The notes: generated from the sequence alone by a model not told the origin. A stretch of DNA of 18,531 nucleotides from Blastocladiella britannica (GCA_025349905.2 MU624890.1:1-18531); one strand, 5' to 3'; shown: positions 7,708-17,147, counted from the stretch's first letter. A program made the numbers and translations.

Positions 7708-10700
7708 ATGGAAAACAATACCCCACGACTGTTTGTGCCCGGCCTGCTACCGGCACCGCTGATCCCACCGTCGCGCCGGCCTGCTCCTCTGCCGACCATT
7801 GCCGTGGTCCCACCCACGCCGCCGCTGCTGACGCACACGCTGGCTCCTGATGTACCCGCCCCCGCCGAAGACAATCGCAATGACGACCCTATTATCGGCG
7901 ACACCAGCTCGGTGGCTGCCACCTCTTTTTACTCGGCCCACCAGGACCCGCCGTCGCCCAGTAGTAGCGGAGGTACCAACAATAATCAACCACCTCCGCC
8001 ATGGCACTGGGCGCTGTTTCAGGCGTGCTTTGGGAGCAGCAGAAGGAATCACGGCTCAGACGGCCGACCGCGACTGGAGCCCATCATGAGCGGGCACGTG
8101 CTGATCCGCGCGCTGGCGGCTCCGGGGACCGCCGCGTCCAAGGACCAGCGCCGGCAGCAGCGCCAGCAGCAGAACGGCGCCGACGTGGACGGGTGGTGGC
8201 GCGCGTACTCGGTGTTCTTGGTGCGCGACCTCGTCTCGACGTGCGTCCGCGATACCGGGTGGGCGCTGTGGTTGTGTGCGGCCAAGGTACGAGCACTCGT
8301 TGTCGTCAATTGAAGGCCGCTCACAGCAGTATAAACCAAATAGGTCACGACCATCCCAACGAAACCCGACTGCCGGTTGCCGCTGTACACGGTCCTCGCG
8401 CTGTCCGTGTACGCGCCGACCGACGGCACACTGGCTTTGACGCTTGCCCGCCCACGGGACGCGTCCAACGCCGCCGCCGCCTCCACTGTCGGAACCGAAA
8501 ATGGAGACGGGCCGGACGACACGCCCACCCAGCGTCCCCGCGCCGCGTGCGTCTGGCTGCTGCACCCGCCGAGTGTTCCCGATGCTGTCGCATGGTTCCG
8601 GGCCCTGACGGTGGCCATTCCGTCGGTGGCCAGGCCGCCGGTGCCCACGCACCTCCGCGTCGCGTTTCCGGACGTGGCGCCCGCGAGCGAGCTGGCCGTC
8701 GACGTGCCCGTGACCTGGGGATCCACGGTCGCACAGGTACGGCGGACGGCGATGGCGGCGCTGGCGAACAGTGGCGGCGAACGTGAAGGGGACTCGAGCG
8801 CCACGGCCGTGTCGCTCCCGATCGCGCGCGAGGACGAGACATGGACGTGTTGCTGGCGCCGCGGCGACCGGATTCTGTGGATTGACGACGTCATTGAAGT
8901 GGATGACGCCCACCAGGAGAATCATACTGGACTTCAAATGGCGATCGGGCCGCTGACCCGCACGCACGCACTCGAGTTGCGGCGGCGCACTCGGCGGGTT
9001 CCTGTCCTGTCCACTGCGACCAGCACCAACACGGCCGACCCGGTGTGCGAGGGGTACCTCGAGTGTCACCGTCGCGTGATGGGGTCGGCGCGCGCATGGG
9101 ACACGCAGTTTGTGCAGCAGCTTGGGGTTTGTGGCCGGTTCCTGTGCGTCTCGCAGTACTCGGTACCGCACACACCCCTGCAACTGCGCCGACCGGTGCG
9201 GGCCGGGCGACCCTCACTCCCAGCTACTCCGACATCAGCAGCATCGGCAGCAATGGCACCGGCGGCCGGTCCCGCTGGCGAGTACATCATCCAGTCGCCG
9301 GCGCCAAAGGAGTCCGCGACCACCACCGCCACGCGCGTGATTGACATGCTCGACATTACCACCATCATTGTGCACGCCGGGTGCGCCGACTGCGTGCGCT
9401 TCCTTGCCCCATTCGCAACCGGTCCATCGGCCCCGGTGCACGTGTGCACAAGCGCTCGGTACCCGGACCCGACGGCGCCGGCGGTACCACCGCGGATCGC
9501 CGCACGGTTCTCGCTGGTAGTCACGCGCTCCGGCAACGTGGGCAGCGGGCACGGCGACCGGCTGGTGGTCGCGCGGTTCGCGGCGCCGTCGCACGCGGCC
9601 ATGCACGTGTGGGTGCGGTCCCTGGCCGCCGCTGCCACCCACGCCAAAATGGCCGAGAAAGCGTGGGAGGCCGTGTACGCCAGTGTGCTGAAGCAGAACG
9701 CCGCGTTGTACCGCACCGAACGCCCTCCCAACGAAATTGCAGCGATGTTGGTGGCCCGCGCAGAGATGTGGGCGGACGAGCTCACGTTGGCTGCTGGTGC
9801 CATCAAGGCATGTTTTTACTTTTTCGTTTCCATCCCATTAAATACTTACAAAAAAAAAAATTGGATAAGGTCGCGCACCGCGCCTCGGTCAAGCACAAGT
9901 ACCGCGGAACCTACCGGCCGTGCCTAGTGATGGTCACCGAAACGGCGCTCCTCCTGTGCCGGCGCGTGCGGCCGTTATCAGTGCTCGCCACCGCGTCCGA
10001 CGAGCCAAGCACCTCGTGCCTCCCTACCGACCCACGCAAATCCCTCCGCCACGCGCCGGGGGGCATGTACTCGGTGTGGTGGCGCATTCCGATCACCGCC
10101 CACATGCATGCGCTGGTCGGGTACGTCAATCCGACCACGGGCGTGGCGGCGCGCGACGAGCAGTCGTTTACGGTCGCGCCCAAGGCGTGGGGCGTGGCCG
10201 ATCCGTGCGACGGCGCAGGCGATGGTGACAGTGACGATGACGAGACTGCCATGGGATCCGATGGCCACCACCATCACCACCCGGTCGGTCCTGACGGAAC
10301 GCGCGGTAATGATGGCGACGGCGCAGGTTGGGCACGTACGCGGGGCATGACGTGGGCATCGTCGCTGTCGCGGCCCGTTGAGCCCGCCACCTCTCGGCAC
10401 GACGCGATGACGACCCCGGTCGCCGACCACGACTTTGACTGGCCGCGGCTCTCGGGACCCTTGCCGTTTGGCCGATGCGCGCCTGAGCAGCGGCACACGC
10501 CGTCGCCGCCGTCCTCGGCCACCGCCGTTGAGCGGACCGTTTCGTCCCACCGCTTCTTGAGTGGCAACCGCCATTCGCCTCAGGTGGAACAGCAACCTCC
10601 ACTTCCGCCGCTTCCTCCGTCGCCTCCCAGCTCCGGAGCCGCCTCCTCTGCAGCAGCCACTTCCGACGCTGCTACCGCGCCAGTATCGGCAAGCACGCCG

Positions 10701-11069
10701 CTTCTGCAACTCCAGCCAGAGTCCCAAAGTGCAACAGGTGCGTTACCTCCTGGCCACATGTACGGCTCCATCGACCCCACACCCGACCATGCAGCATCAG
10801 CAGTAGCAGTAGCGGAGGTCGAGGGTCAATCCGAGATCCAGGAAACTAGTGTCGGCGTGCCGGTCGTCACGCAGCACGAGGGCCCGCACCAGACCGCGCT
10901 CACGATCTGGATCCCTCCCGGCGTCGGCGACGTGGTGAAACGCGTCCGGGCTCGCGGAAAGGCCATTATCATTGACTGTAGGCGCAAGGCCGAGCGCGAC
11001 GAGGTGCTGATGGCGGTGCAGGCGGTGATTGCGCGGCGAGTAGCCGAGTCACTGCCCCGAGCTAGGTGA
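7708..11069 (+). CDS. Large protein with probable tandem PH-like domains
   Basis: Exons 7708-8286, 8344-9807 and 9870-11069 each hold whole codons and give 1080 aa. The ATG at 7708 begins MENNTPRLFVPG. Residues 1-110 are Pro-rich and disordered. A first PH-like unit spans about 127-290: WWRAYSVFLVRDL resembles the early beta strands and DAVAWFRAL the C-terminal helix with its conserved Trp. A possible ubiquitin-like/RA region follows at about 296-400 (DVPVTWGSTVAQVRRTAM). A second PH-like unit lies at about 427-640 (CEGYLECHRR to HVWVRSLAAA). A third, split unit may span 685-1075, with a long Pro/Ser/His-rich insert at about 790-1000 containing HHHHH. PH units usually bind phosphoinositides or proteins at membranes. 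The PH assignment is from pattern only. Intron 1 is 8287-8343 (GTACGA donor); intron 2 is an unusual GC-AG intron. Confidence 0.75.
9808..9869 (+). other. GC-AG intron
   Basis: The only phase-compatible junction here is AAG|GCATGT ... GATAAG|GTC, a 62-nt intron with a GC donor, containing A- and T-rich sequence and a CTTAC branch-like site. The GT four bases further on would shift the frame. GC-AG introns are a known minor class of U2-type introns, and the flanking AAG fits their strong exon consensus. Confidence 0.75.
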
Positions 11070-11097
11070 TATTTTTTTAAACATGTATATACCCGTT

Positions 11098-11103
11098 TTT
11101 TAT
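11098..11103 (-). terminator. Poly(A) signal of the 7TM gene
   Basis: AATAAA on the minus strand begins three bases after the stop of the 7TM gene, within the 36-bp gap to the convergent PH-like gene. Confidence 0.5.
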
Positions 11104-11105
11104 TG

Positions 11106-12353
11106 CTATACAACGCGTCGTAATAATTTCAGCGAAGTAGCGATCGACGCGGGAGCGGCAGCGGCAACAGCTGCAGACCGCGCCTTGATCCGCTTGGTCA
11201 AGCTGGACGCCTTCTTTTGCTTCATGATCCGCACCAGCATCTGCCACTGCACCACCTGGCAGATGACGTACACGCGAAACGGCACGCCGGCAAGCGCCGA
11301 GTCCTCGAGCCGCTTCACAAATAGGAACCAGATCAGACCGCTCAACAGCGACACTAGCATCAGCAAGATCAGTGCGAGCACTTGTGCACATGCCCGATGA
11401 AACTGCCGCAGATCCGAGCGATCATTTCCAGTAACATGTGCCAGCGACGGCAGCGATGTCCCAGTGCTGACAGTGTCGGCTGCCGCACAAGGATCACCGG
11501 ACAGTGACGGCTGCGACCCGGGAGCCGTCGAGTAGTGCATGGAAGGCGCAGGCGCGTCTTTGCTCTCAAAGCCCTTGATTTCGAGAGCAACGAGACCATT
11601 GGCTGGCTGCTTGGATACCGTTGGTGGCGATGACGTGAATGATGACGACGGCCGGTGCATCAGCATTAGTAACTGCCGTCGGATCCCGTACACGAGCCAG
11701 AACGTGATGGTCGACAGCGTAATATCCACTATTGCGTCCCAAGCTATTGGGACCGCCAGCACCAAGAACCGCCACCCGGGCTGATACTGGTCCGTCGGTG
11801 CCAGCGGCAGTGTGTACGATAGCACATACAACGTAATGGCGGCCACCAGCATCAAGAGCGTGGTGGCAATCAGCGCGATCGTTGCACGCGGAGAGATCCA
11901 GTGGATCGAGAGGGCATGGGTGAGGACTATAGGAGTACTTTGAGGAGTCTCTTCAATTTTCAATTCCCAGGATCGGTTTGTTCGACGACGCACTTTGGAA
12001 TCGGTGCAAGGTCATCATGGCGATAATCGTGGACGACACGAAGGGCATGCCTCCCATGATAATGTCGTGCAATGTGCTTTTATATCATCGTTTAGATTAA
12101 CCATTCCTTCATTCAATGAAGGTACGCACGGACTAATGGCGCCGGCATAGCAGAAAAAGTACGCCACGTCGGCGATCCAGAGTGTGAATCCGGCAGAAAG
12201 CGCCGTGAGCCGCGATACCAGTGGCAACCGTCGCAGTAGGACCAGGCAGATCACGCAGGACGCGGATGAAAGCAAGAGATTCACCCCCTGGACCGCGAGT
12301 AGTTGCGAGAGCTGAATGTCGTCCAAGTTCCATGGGCTTGTTGGATATGCCAT
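11106..12353 (-). CDS. Probable seven-transmembrane protein, GPCR-like topology
   Basis: Exons 12130-12353, 11994-12076 and 11106-11950 join to 1152 nt, 383 aa. Both introns (12077-12129, 53 nt; 11951-11993, 43 nt) start GTGCGT, and the phases close. Hydrophobic segments are predicted at about 22-40, 49-71, 79-98, 126-149, 162-190, 290-313 and 323-344. The N-terminus is short with no signal peptide. A polar Ser/Pro-rich loop of about 90 residues separates TM5 and TM6, and the tail is basic with Ala-rich sequence. That is the topology of a G-protein-coupled receptor, and TM3 ends in HRF where many receptors have DRY. I recognise no family signature, so a transporter or other 7TM protein is possible. 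Intron 2 is short and inferred from frame; without it the frame would break between HRFQ and TPQSTP. A TATA box lies 52 bp upstream. Confidence 0.75.
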
Positions 12354-12404
12354 ATTTGAATGATTGGTATTTTTTTTGGAAACCTGATCCTGTCAAAATT
12401 ACTC

Positions 12405-12412
12405 CTTTTATA
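12405..12412 (-). promoter_or_regulatory. TATA box of the 7TM gene
   Basis: TATAAAAG on the minus strand, 52 bp before the ATG at 12353, within a 240-bp region shared with the divergent cysteine-rich membrane protein gene. Confidence 0.65.
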
Positions 12413-12593
12413 ATATTTGCGGGTTTCCCAGAGATCCATTTGAATGAGCAGTGAGTATGATGGTCCCAGGCATTCGAGCTGGTTTCCGTTCCTTCGAGAA
12501 TGAAACATGAAAGGTTACCCCAAAAAGTTGGACACATCCCTTAAAGCGCTTGCAGCGCCTCGCCCGCTCCCGAGTCTATTCAGCAACTAAAAA

Positions 12594-13416
12594 ATGCGTA
12601 CTCCACACTACGTTACACTTGCAATTGCGATTGTCCTCGCATTCTTGGCGGTCCAACCAGCGCATGCGTCGTCCGAGTTTTACGCATCGAGGCCGTGCAC
12701 AAAGAACTCTAATTGCACTTCTAAAGCCAGCTGCCATGACGGCATGTGCGTTTTGGACACCTGCTCCCCGTCTCCCTTGACCAAAGCCTCATGTAACTCA
12801 TTTGTACGCATTGTGGTATTTTTTATGTGTGAGGACATGTAGGGCTCACCAAAGCAAACTGTAGAATGGAACGACCTACTGCAACGAGAGCAGTCGCTGC
12901 ATTCCGCGCAGTTTGGCCCTGCGCGAAGCCTGCTCCTTGTCGTACGACGCGTGTCTGACCGGTCTTACTTGCGACATATACTACTCCAAGTGCAACGATC
13001 CAGCCAATCCGGTTGACTTGAGCGGCCCGTTTTACACGAAACCACTCTTTTTCATTCTTGGCGGGATCGGACTCATGTTTCTCATCCTATGCCCGATGGC
13101 ATTTGCTTGGCAACGGCGGAATAGTCGTAAGGCCATGGAGCTTTTGGGTGGGATCCGGATCCACTCGGCGGACCCGCCGCCGACCAGCGCTTCAGAGGCG
13201 CCGCCCATGTCCGCGGGCGATTACCAGCAGTACCAGCAATTCCTGCAATTCCAGCAGCAGCAGCAACAGCAACAGCAGCAGCAGCAGCAACCCGCGGGTG
13301 TGACCTACTCGCCACCGACGGCACATGTGTATCCTCCAAATGGCTACCAGCAACAGCAGCGGCCGCCGAACTTGGTGACCCAGGCGGACCCGCCGCAAGT
13401 GTTTCGATCCGGCTAA
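12594..13416 (+). CDS. Cysteine-rich type I membrane protein with polyQ tail
   Basis: Exons 12594-12803 and 12865-13416 join across a 61-nt intron (GTACGC donor, CTCAC branch-like, GTAG acceptor) to 253 aa. Residues 1-25 are a clear signal peptide, with likely cleavage after AHA. The ectodomain to about residue 128 contains 12 Cys, including CTKNSNCTSKASCHDGMC and, across the splice, FNGTTYCNESSRC. The even number suggests six disulfides. Three N-glycosylation sequons are present (NCT, NGT, NES). One transmembrane helix lies at about 130-152 (LFFILGGIGLMFLILCPMAF), followed by a basic stop-transfer QRRNSRK. The cytoplasmic tail is Tyr/Pro/Gln-rich with 13 consecutive Gln. This is the architecture of a surface sensor or adhesion protein, but no named domain is recognised. 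Its gene is divergent from the 7TM gene. Confidence 0.8.
13252..13290 (+). repeat. CAG/CAA trinucleotide repeat (polyQ)
   Basis: Thirteen in-frame CAG or CAA codons encode a Gln run in the cytoplasmic tail of the cysteine-rich membrane protein. CAA interruptions are present. A shorter Gln run (QQQQ) follows about 20 codons later. Confidence 0.9.
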
Positions 13417-13451
13417 TCAAATTTCCTCTTCCCAGTGAAAAATCAATAGAA

Positions 13452-15228
13452 ATGACATCGCTCTACCACGGCTTTGTCGCCAGCTACGTCCTGGCCTATG
13501 CTGCCGCTCGATGCCGCACCATCGACGAAGCATGTACGCTTTTACACGTCCTGCCAGCGTTCGAGCAGCCCCAGACACTGCCAGCAATCTTCACCCGTGG
13601 CTTTGGCTGGTTGGAGCCCTTGGAAGTCCCGTGAGAAACGCGCGTCGACCTCCTTGATAAGTACCCACGGGCAGTGATTGCCAGAAATCGTTCCCTTTTC
13701 CTTTGGAGCGCCGCCATGGGCGGCGATGTTGAAATGATAGCCAAGTATTTTGACAGCTGGGTTGGACGCGACCGACCCGGCCGGGCCCGCGATCTGCAAA
13801 ATGAGGCGCTCAGATTTGGACGAGTTGAGATTCTGGAGTGGCTCCAGGCCAAATGCTTGTTTAGTGGAACCATTGATCTTGCTGAGTACAACAGGCTACT
13901 ATAACCTAGAGTGTCTGATGGGCCAAGAACCATGGCTACCTAACGATCCCGATTCGCGACTTTGTGCGGCATGGACTTCTCCACAACCGGCTGGATGTGG
14001 TGGAGTGGGCCGTCACTGGTATCAGCAAGAAAGCCTTGGCCACACTGCTTAATGCGCATCCACTCGTCATTCACCTTGGTTCCTTGCATTGCCATGGACT
14101 GGACTGTGGTGGTCTTACAGTACCATTATTCCCTCTGCCACCTCATTTTCTGCGATTGTAACTGGCCTTTTTTAAAGCGGAAAACGCGATATGGTGGAGT
14201 GGTGGTGGCAAAAGTTTATGGAGCATTACACCACAAATTTGCGACGAACGATGAGGTGAAAGTGGGGGTTGTTGTGTTTTATAGGAGAAGCTTGGTAGCG
14301 GGAATTGGCCAGGCCGTGGTTATATTCAAAGGTTTAAAACCAGCCTGGTGAGCCAAGAGAGGAGATCGTTCTCACAGTACAACACCCTAACTTGTCCCCC
14401 CCATCCCTCACATATACTACAGTGCCACAACAGGGGTTGAGCACCAAAATTTGGAAGCAATTGCCTGGCTGTGGGAGAAAGTGGAGAGCTACCCGACTTA
14501 TTTCACTGTTGATTGGAAGGATGCAATGAATTGCTACGAATTGTGCCTCCGTTCCCCCTTTTTATGATTGGTGGTGCGACAAAGCACAAGAACTTGGATG
14601 CGAGGTGTACCATACTTATGTAACGGAACTGGTCAATGCTGGTGATCTTCCTGGTCTCAACTGTGTCTTGCGAAACAGTCGCTACTTTCAGCCATTGTGG
14701 AGTCACGATCTATACAACATCGCATTTGATCAGTCCGATCTCAAGCTCCTGCAATGGGTCCATGCCAACCAGGCAGGGTTGTGCGATTGGGCACCACTTT
14801 ATGAGCCACTCATGATTGAACCGCTCGGACCCATCAATGCCGAGGCGCTTGACATGTACCGATGGTGGTACGACGATAATAGGCCAATCTCTGACCTTCG
14901 GACAGCTGCCAAAGTGGTTGGCAAGGGAGACTTTTCAGTGGTGGAATGGTGGTTCTCGGTGTTGGATCGCATGGAAGAAGAAGAACTCGTTGTTGATTTG
15001 CTGGACTTGTCCATGGAGCACGTCGAGAGGCCCGTGGTCCTTGGCATGTTTGTCGATTATTTCAAATCGGATGATCTTGTTGTTGGCTATCCCGATACTC
15101 CGATAATTGTGGCAATGCCAGAGTTGGCGCGAGCGTGGTGGCTCGCATTTATCGCCAAGGACGACAAGCATGGTGCTGAAAGAATGAAAAAAAAAAATGA
15201 ATCTCTTTCAACTTCACTTGATCCATAA
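13452..15228 (+). pseudogene. Decayed ankyrin-like repeat gene
   Basis: From ATG 13452 the frame reads MTSLYHGFVASYVLAYAAAR, hits an in-frame TGA at 13632-13634, then continues coding-like (SLFLWSAAMGGDVEMIAKYF) to a TAA at 13902. Later segments sit in other frames: RLDVVEWAV at about 13940-14090, DMVEWWWQKFMEHY at 14188-14255, NLEAIAWLWEKVES from 14423, and a 220-residue segment from about 14530 to 15228 (YRWWYDDNRP, FSVVEWWFSV). The step 14255-to-14423 is explained by a true intron, 14256-14422, with a pyrimidine-rich tract and matching phase. The others are not: the stop, two frame changes near 13905-13940 and 14095-14188, and one at the C5T5 run near 14553-14563. The repeated 'EWW' units at about 30-residue spacing are ankyrin-like. 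Neighbouring genes splice cleanly, so sequencing error is an unlikely explanation. The intact last third could still be expressed. Confidence 0.65.
14256..14422 (+). other. Intron in the decayed ankyrin-like gene
   Basis: GTGAAA donor after ATG AG, and a long pyrimidine-rich tract ending in TACTACAG. Splicing joins AG+T to restore one frame, linking the EWWWQKFMEHY and ATTGVEHQNLEAIAWLW segments. The size (167 nt) is larger than others in the window. Confidence 0.55.
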
Positions 15229-15245
15229 AAATTTCACATAACAAA

Positions 15246-16219
15246 ATGACCATCGACGAGTACTCCAAGGCGTGCTGCACGCTCCCGCCCGTGGTCTCCG
15301 AGTACACGCCCAAGGGCAAGCATGTGGCGCTGACGGACGCCATGGACGCGTACGTGGTGGGTCCCGCCGATGCCAAGCGCGCCGTGGTCTTTATCTACGA
15401 CATTTTTGGCTACCACCCGGCCACCGAGCAGGTCGCTGATCTCCTGGCGTACGGGCTCGGTGCTCGCGTCGTTATGCCTGGTACACTTTCTCATTTTTTC
15501 AATTTTTTTTGGTTGGTCTCAGTAATCATAACCCTGTGTTGACGTAACCCTGCGCTAACATAACCCTGCTTTTGATGACACAGACCTGTTTTTGGGCAAG
15601 CCGTGCTCGTTCCCGCTGGTACCCTCCTTTTCCTCACTTACGTCAGCCCGGGGGGAGAAGTACTTATCGAAGCAAAACAGCCGGAAATGAGCGAATTCCG
15701 CAAGTGGATCTCGGAAAGGGGATCATGGGAGGCCGTCGGTCCCAACGTGACGGCTGCGGTGCAGTACGCCAAGCAGCATGGTGGTGGTGACGCGGTGCCA
15801 GTGGGCGTGGTGGGCCTGTGCTGGGGCGCGCAAGTGTCGGTGCACGCGCTCAAGGAGCTGTCGGCAGACGTGTACGGCGCGGTGCTGATCCACCCACCGG
15901 CGCGGCTGGACCCGGCCGAGATTGAGGTGTGTGCGCGTCCGCTGGCAGTTCTTCCATCCAAGGACGAGGGCGATTTTGTACGTCCTCCTTCTTTACATAT
16001 GGCGACGGGAACCGAGAGCTGACATTCGTTCCGCAGTCGGCGATCGAGGCCACCCTCAAGTCCAACGCGCACAGCAAGCTCAATGTGTACCGCAAATTTG
16101 ACGACATGCACCATGGGTGGTGCGGCGCGCGTGCCGATTTCGAGAACGAGCTCAACCGCCAGCGCACGCACGAGGCGGTGCAGTTGTCGGTGGACTTTTT
16201 CCGTGCGGCCTTTGCCTAG
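15246..16219 (+). CDS. Dienelactone hydrolase family protein
   Basis: Four exons, 15246-15480, 15584-15618, 15681-15977 and 16037-16219, join to 750 nt, 249 aa, the usual size. Introns are 103, 62 and 59 nt. Exon 2 is only 35 nt and codes DLFLGKPCSFPL, which joins exon 1 (ARVVMP) and exon 3 (PEMSEFRKWI) to give the conserved region after the second strand. This alpha/beta hydrolase family has a Cys-Asp-His triad. The nucleophile is Cys137 in GVVGLCWGA, the acid is Asp185 or Asp188 in SKDEGDF, and the base is His215 in MHHGW, present only if introns 2 and 3 are spliced as given. IYDIFGYH matches the family's oxyanion/Glu-loop position. Substrates are ester or lactone compounds; the natural one is unknown. 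The ATG lies 17 bp after the stop of the decayed upstream gene, so its promoter must sit within that gene. Confidence 0.92.
15529..15576 (+). repeat. Three 16-bp tandem repeats in intron 1 of the hydrolase gene
   Basis: TAACCCTG occurs at 15529, 15545 and 15561, exactly 16 bp apart, with related spacers (TGTTGACG, CGCTAACA). The units are degenerate copies of one 16-bp sequence. The TAACCC core resembles telomeric repeat sequence, and the CTAAC/TGAC elements may serve as branch sites. Confidence 0.8.
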
Positions 16220-16235
16220 GCCTCTTTGCAATCAC

Positions 16236-16241
16236 AATAAA
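16236..16241 (+). terminator. Poly(A) signal AATAAA of the hydrolase gene
   Basis: AATAAA lies 17 bp after the hydrolase stop and only 7 bp before the ATG of the next gene on the same strand. Confidence 0.5.
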
Positions 16242-16247
16242 TTAATC

Positions 16248-17025
16248 ATGTCGAGCACACTGAAGAAACTGACGAGCGGTGGGAAAAAGTCGGCACGCGG
16301 GCCAGGGGGTCCCCCAAAACGGTCCGACCCATTGCCGTCGTCGTCCCGGCCATCGTCGACCGATTCCGCGTCGTCGTCCACTGTCGCTGCCTCGGCCGCG
16401 TCCACGAAACTCTTGAGCATGAAGGTCCCCTTTATATTTTCTATATCTCCGATATGAGCGGCGGGGCACACGGTTGCCAATACGCGATATGCTAATTGAA
16501 TAAAATAACAACAGTTCATGGCCAGGGCAGCAACCAACGATGCCGCCGAGCAAATGGCCGCCGCCGATTCGGCCGCCGCATCGGCCGCAAGCGCCGCGGA
16601 ACAATGGCGCCGGTCGCATAATATGCCGCGCCCGCGCTACACGGTGGAAACGTCCAGCTCGTTCCTCGACTTTATGCCTGCGGATCAACTGCGCTCGAGC
16701 GCCGAGTCGTCGCGCCAGAAGGTCGGGCCGCTAGTCAGTTCCATTGACATTATGGCACCAGTACATGCTCCTTTTGTACTTCCTGATAAATCCAAGCACT
16801 CAAGCAAGTCCTTTTTGGGAACAGAAACATGAACAGGGGGTCGATGCGCCCGCACCCACAACAACGACGACGCAACAACAGCAACCGACGACAAAGCCGC
16901 GCTCGTACGCGATGGAAAAACTCTTGACTGGTGGAGGACAGAAACGAAAGGCGGGGGCCTTGCGGCATGGCGACGACGAGGCAGTAGAGGAGAACCCGCG
17001 TCCCACCAAGCGCAGTCGCGGATAA
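16248..17025 (+). CDS. Possible MPP6-type exosome cofactor
   Basis: Exons 16248-16424, 16515-16733 and 16837-17025 join in frame to 194 aa; introns are 90 nt (GTCCCC donor, weak) and 103 nt (GTCAGT donor). The protein is basic and low complexity. Splicing of intron 1 creates KLLSMKFMARAA, which matches the MKFM signature of M-phase phosphoprotein 6/Mpp6, an RNA-binding cofactor of the nuclear exosome that links Rrp6/core to the Mtr4 helicase. It also has a Trp-containing segment (EQWRRSHNMPRPRYTV), a 'RSYAMEKLLTGGG' stretch near where the family has its GRxSF motif, and a basic C-terminus (QKRKAG, PTKRSRG) that looks like a nuclear localisation signal. The assignment rests on one short motif plus size and charge, so it is tentative. 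Another disordered nuclear protein is the alternative. It begins 28 bp after the hydrolase gene. Confidence 0.7.
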
Positions 17026-17141
17026 GAAACCTTGGAATTCAATAGGACACTATTTAGTAGCTTTTTCTATGCAAGGGCGTTGCTGAATGGAATGAGTCTT
17101 TCGTCGAGGCAGTAGCAGGGAGTCACTGAGCAACTCGCTTG

Positions 17142-17147
17142 AATAAA
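17142..17147 (+). terminator. Poly(A) signal AATAAA
   Basis: AATAAA lies 117 bp downstream of the MPP6-like stop and 54 bp upstream of the ATG of the DUF4246 gene. It is the likely 3' processing signal for the former. Confidence 0.45.

Noticed and set aside
8056..9183. 375-aa minus-strand ORF and other long antisense ORFs in 7700-10730
   Set aside because: High GC removes stop codons from the opposite strand. They lack domains, and the plus-strand frame closes properly over three exons.
10261..10290. His-rich run (HHHHH) as a metal-binding site
   Set aside because: It lies in a disordered, low-complexity insert without other ligands; probably a simple codon repeat.
13630..13673. Possible 44-nt intron (GTGAGA ... 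GGGCAG) that would remove the in-frame TGA at 13632
   Set aside because: The phases do not match; splicing it would put the following SLFLWSAAMGG segment out of frame.
13886..13927. Possible 42-nt intron (GTACAA ... CCAAG) between two frames of the decayed gene
   Set aside because: Donor phase 2 and acceptor phase 0 do not join, so a frameshift is the better explanation.
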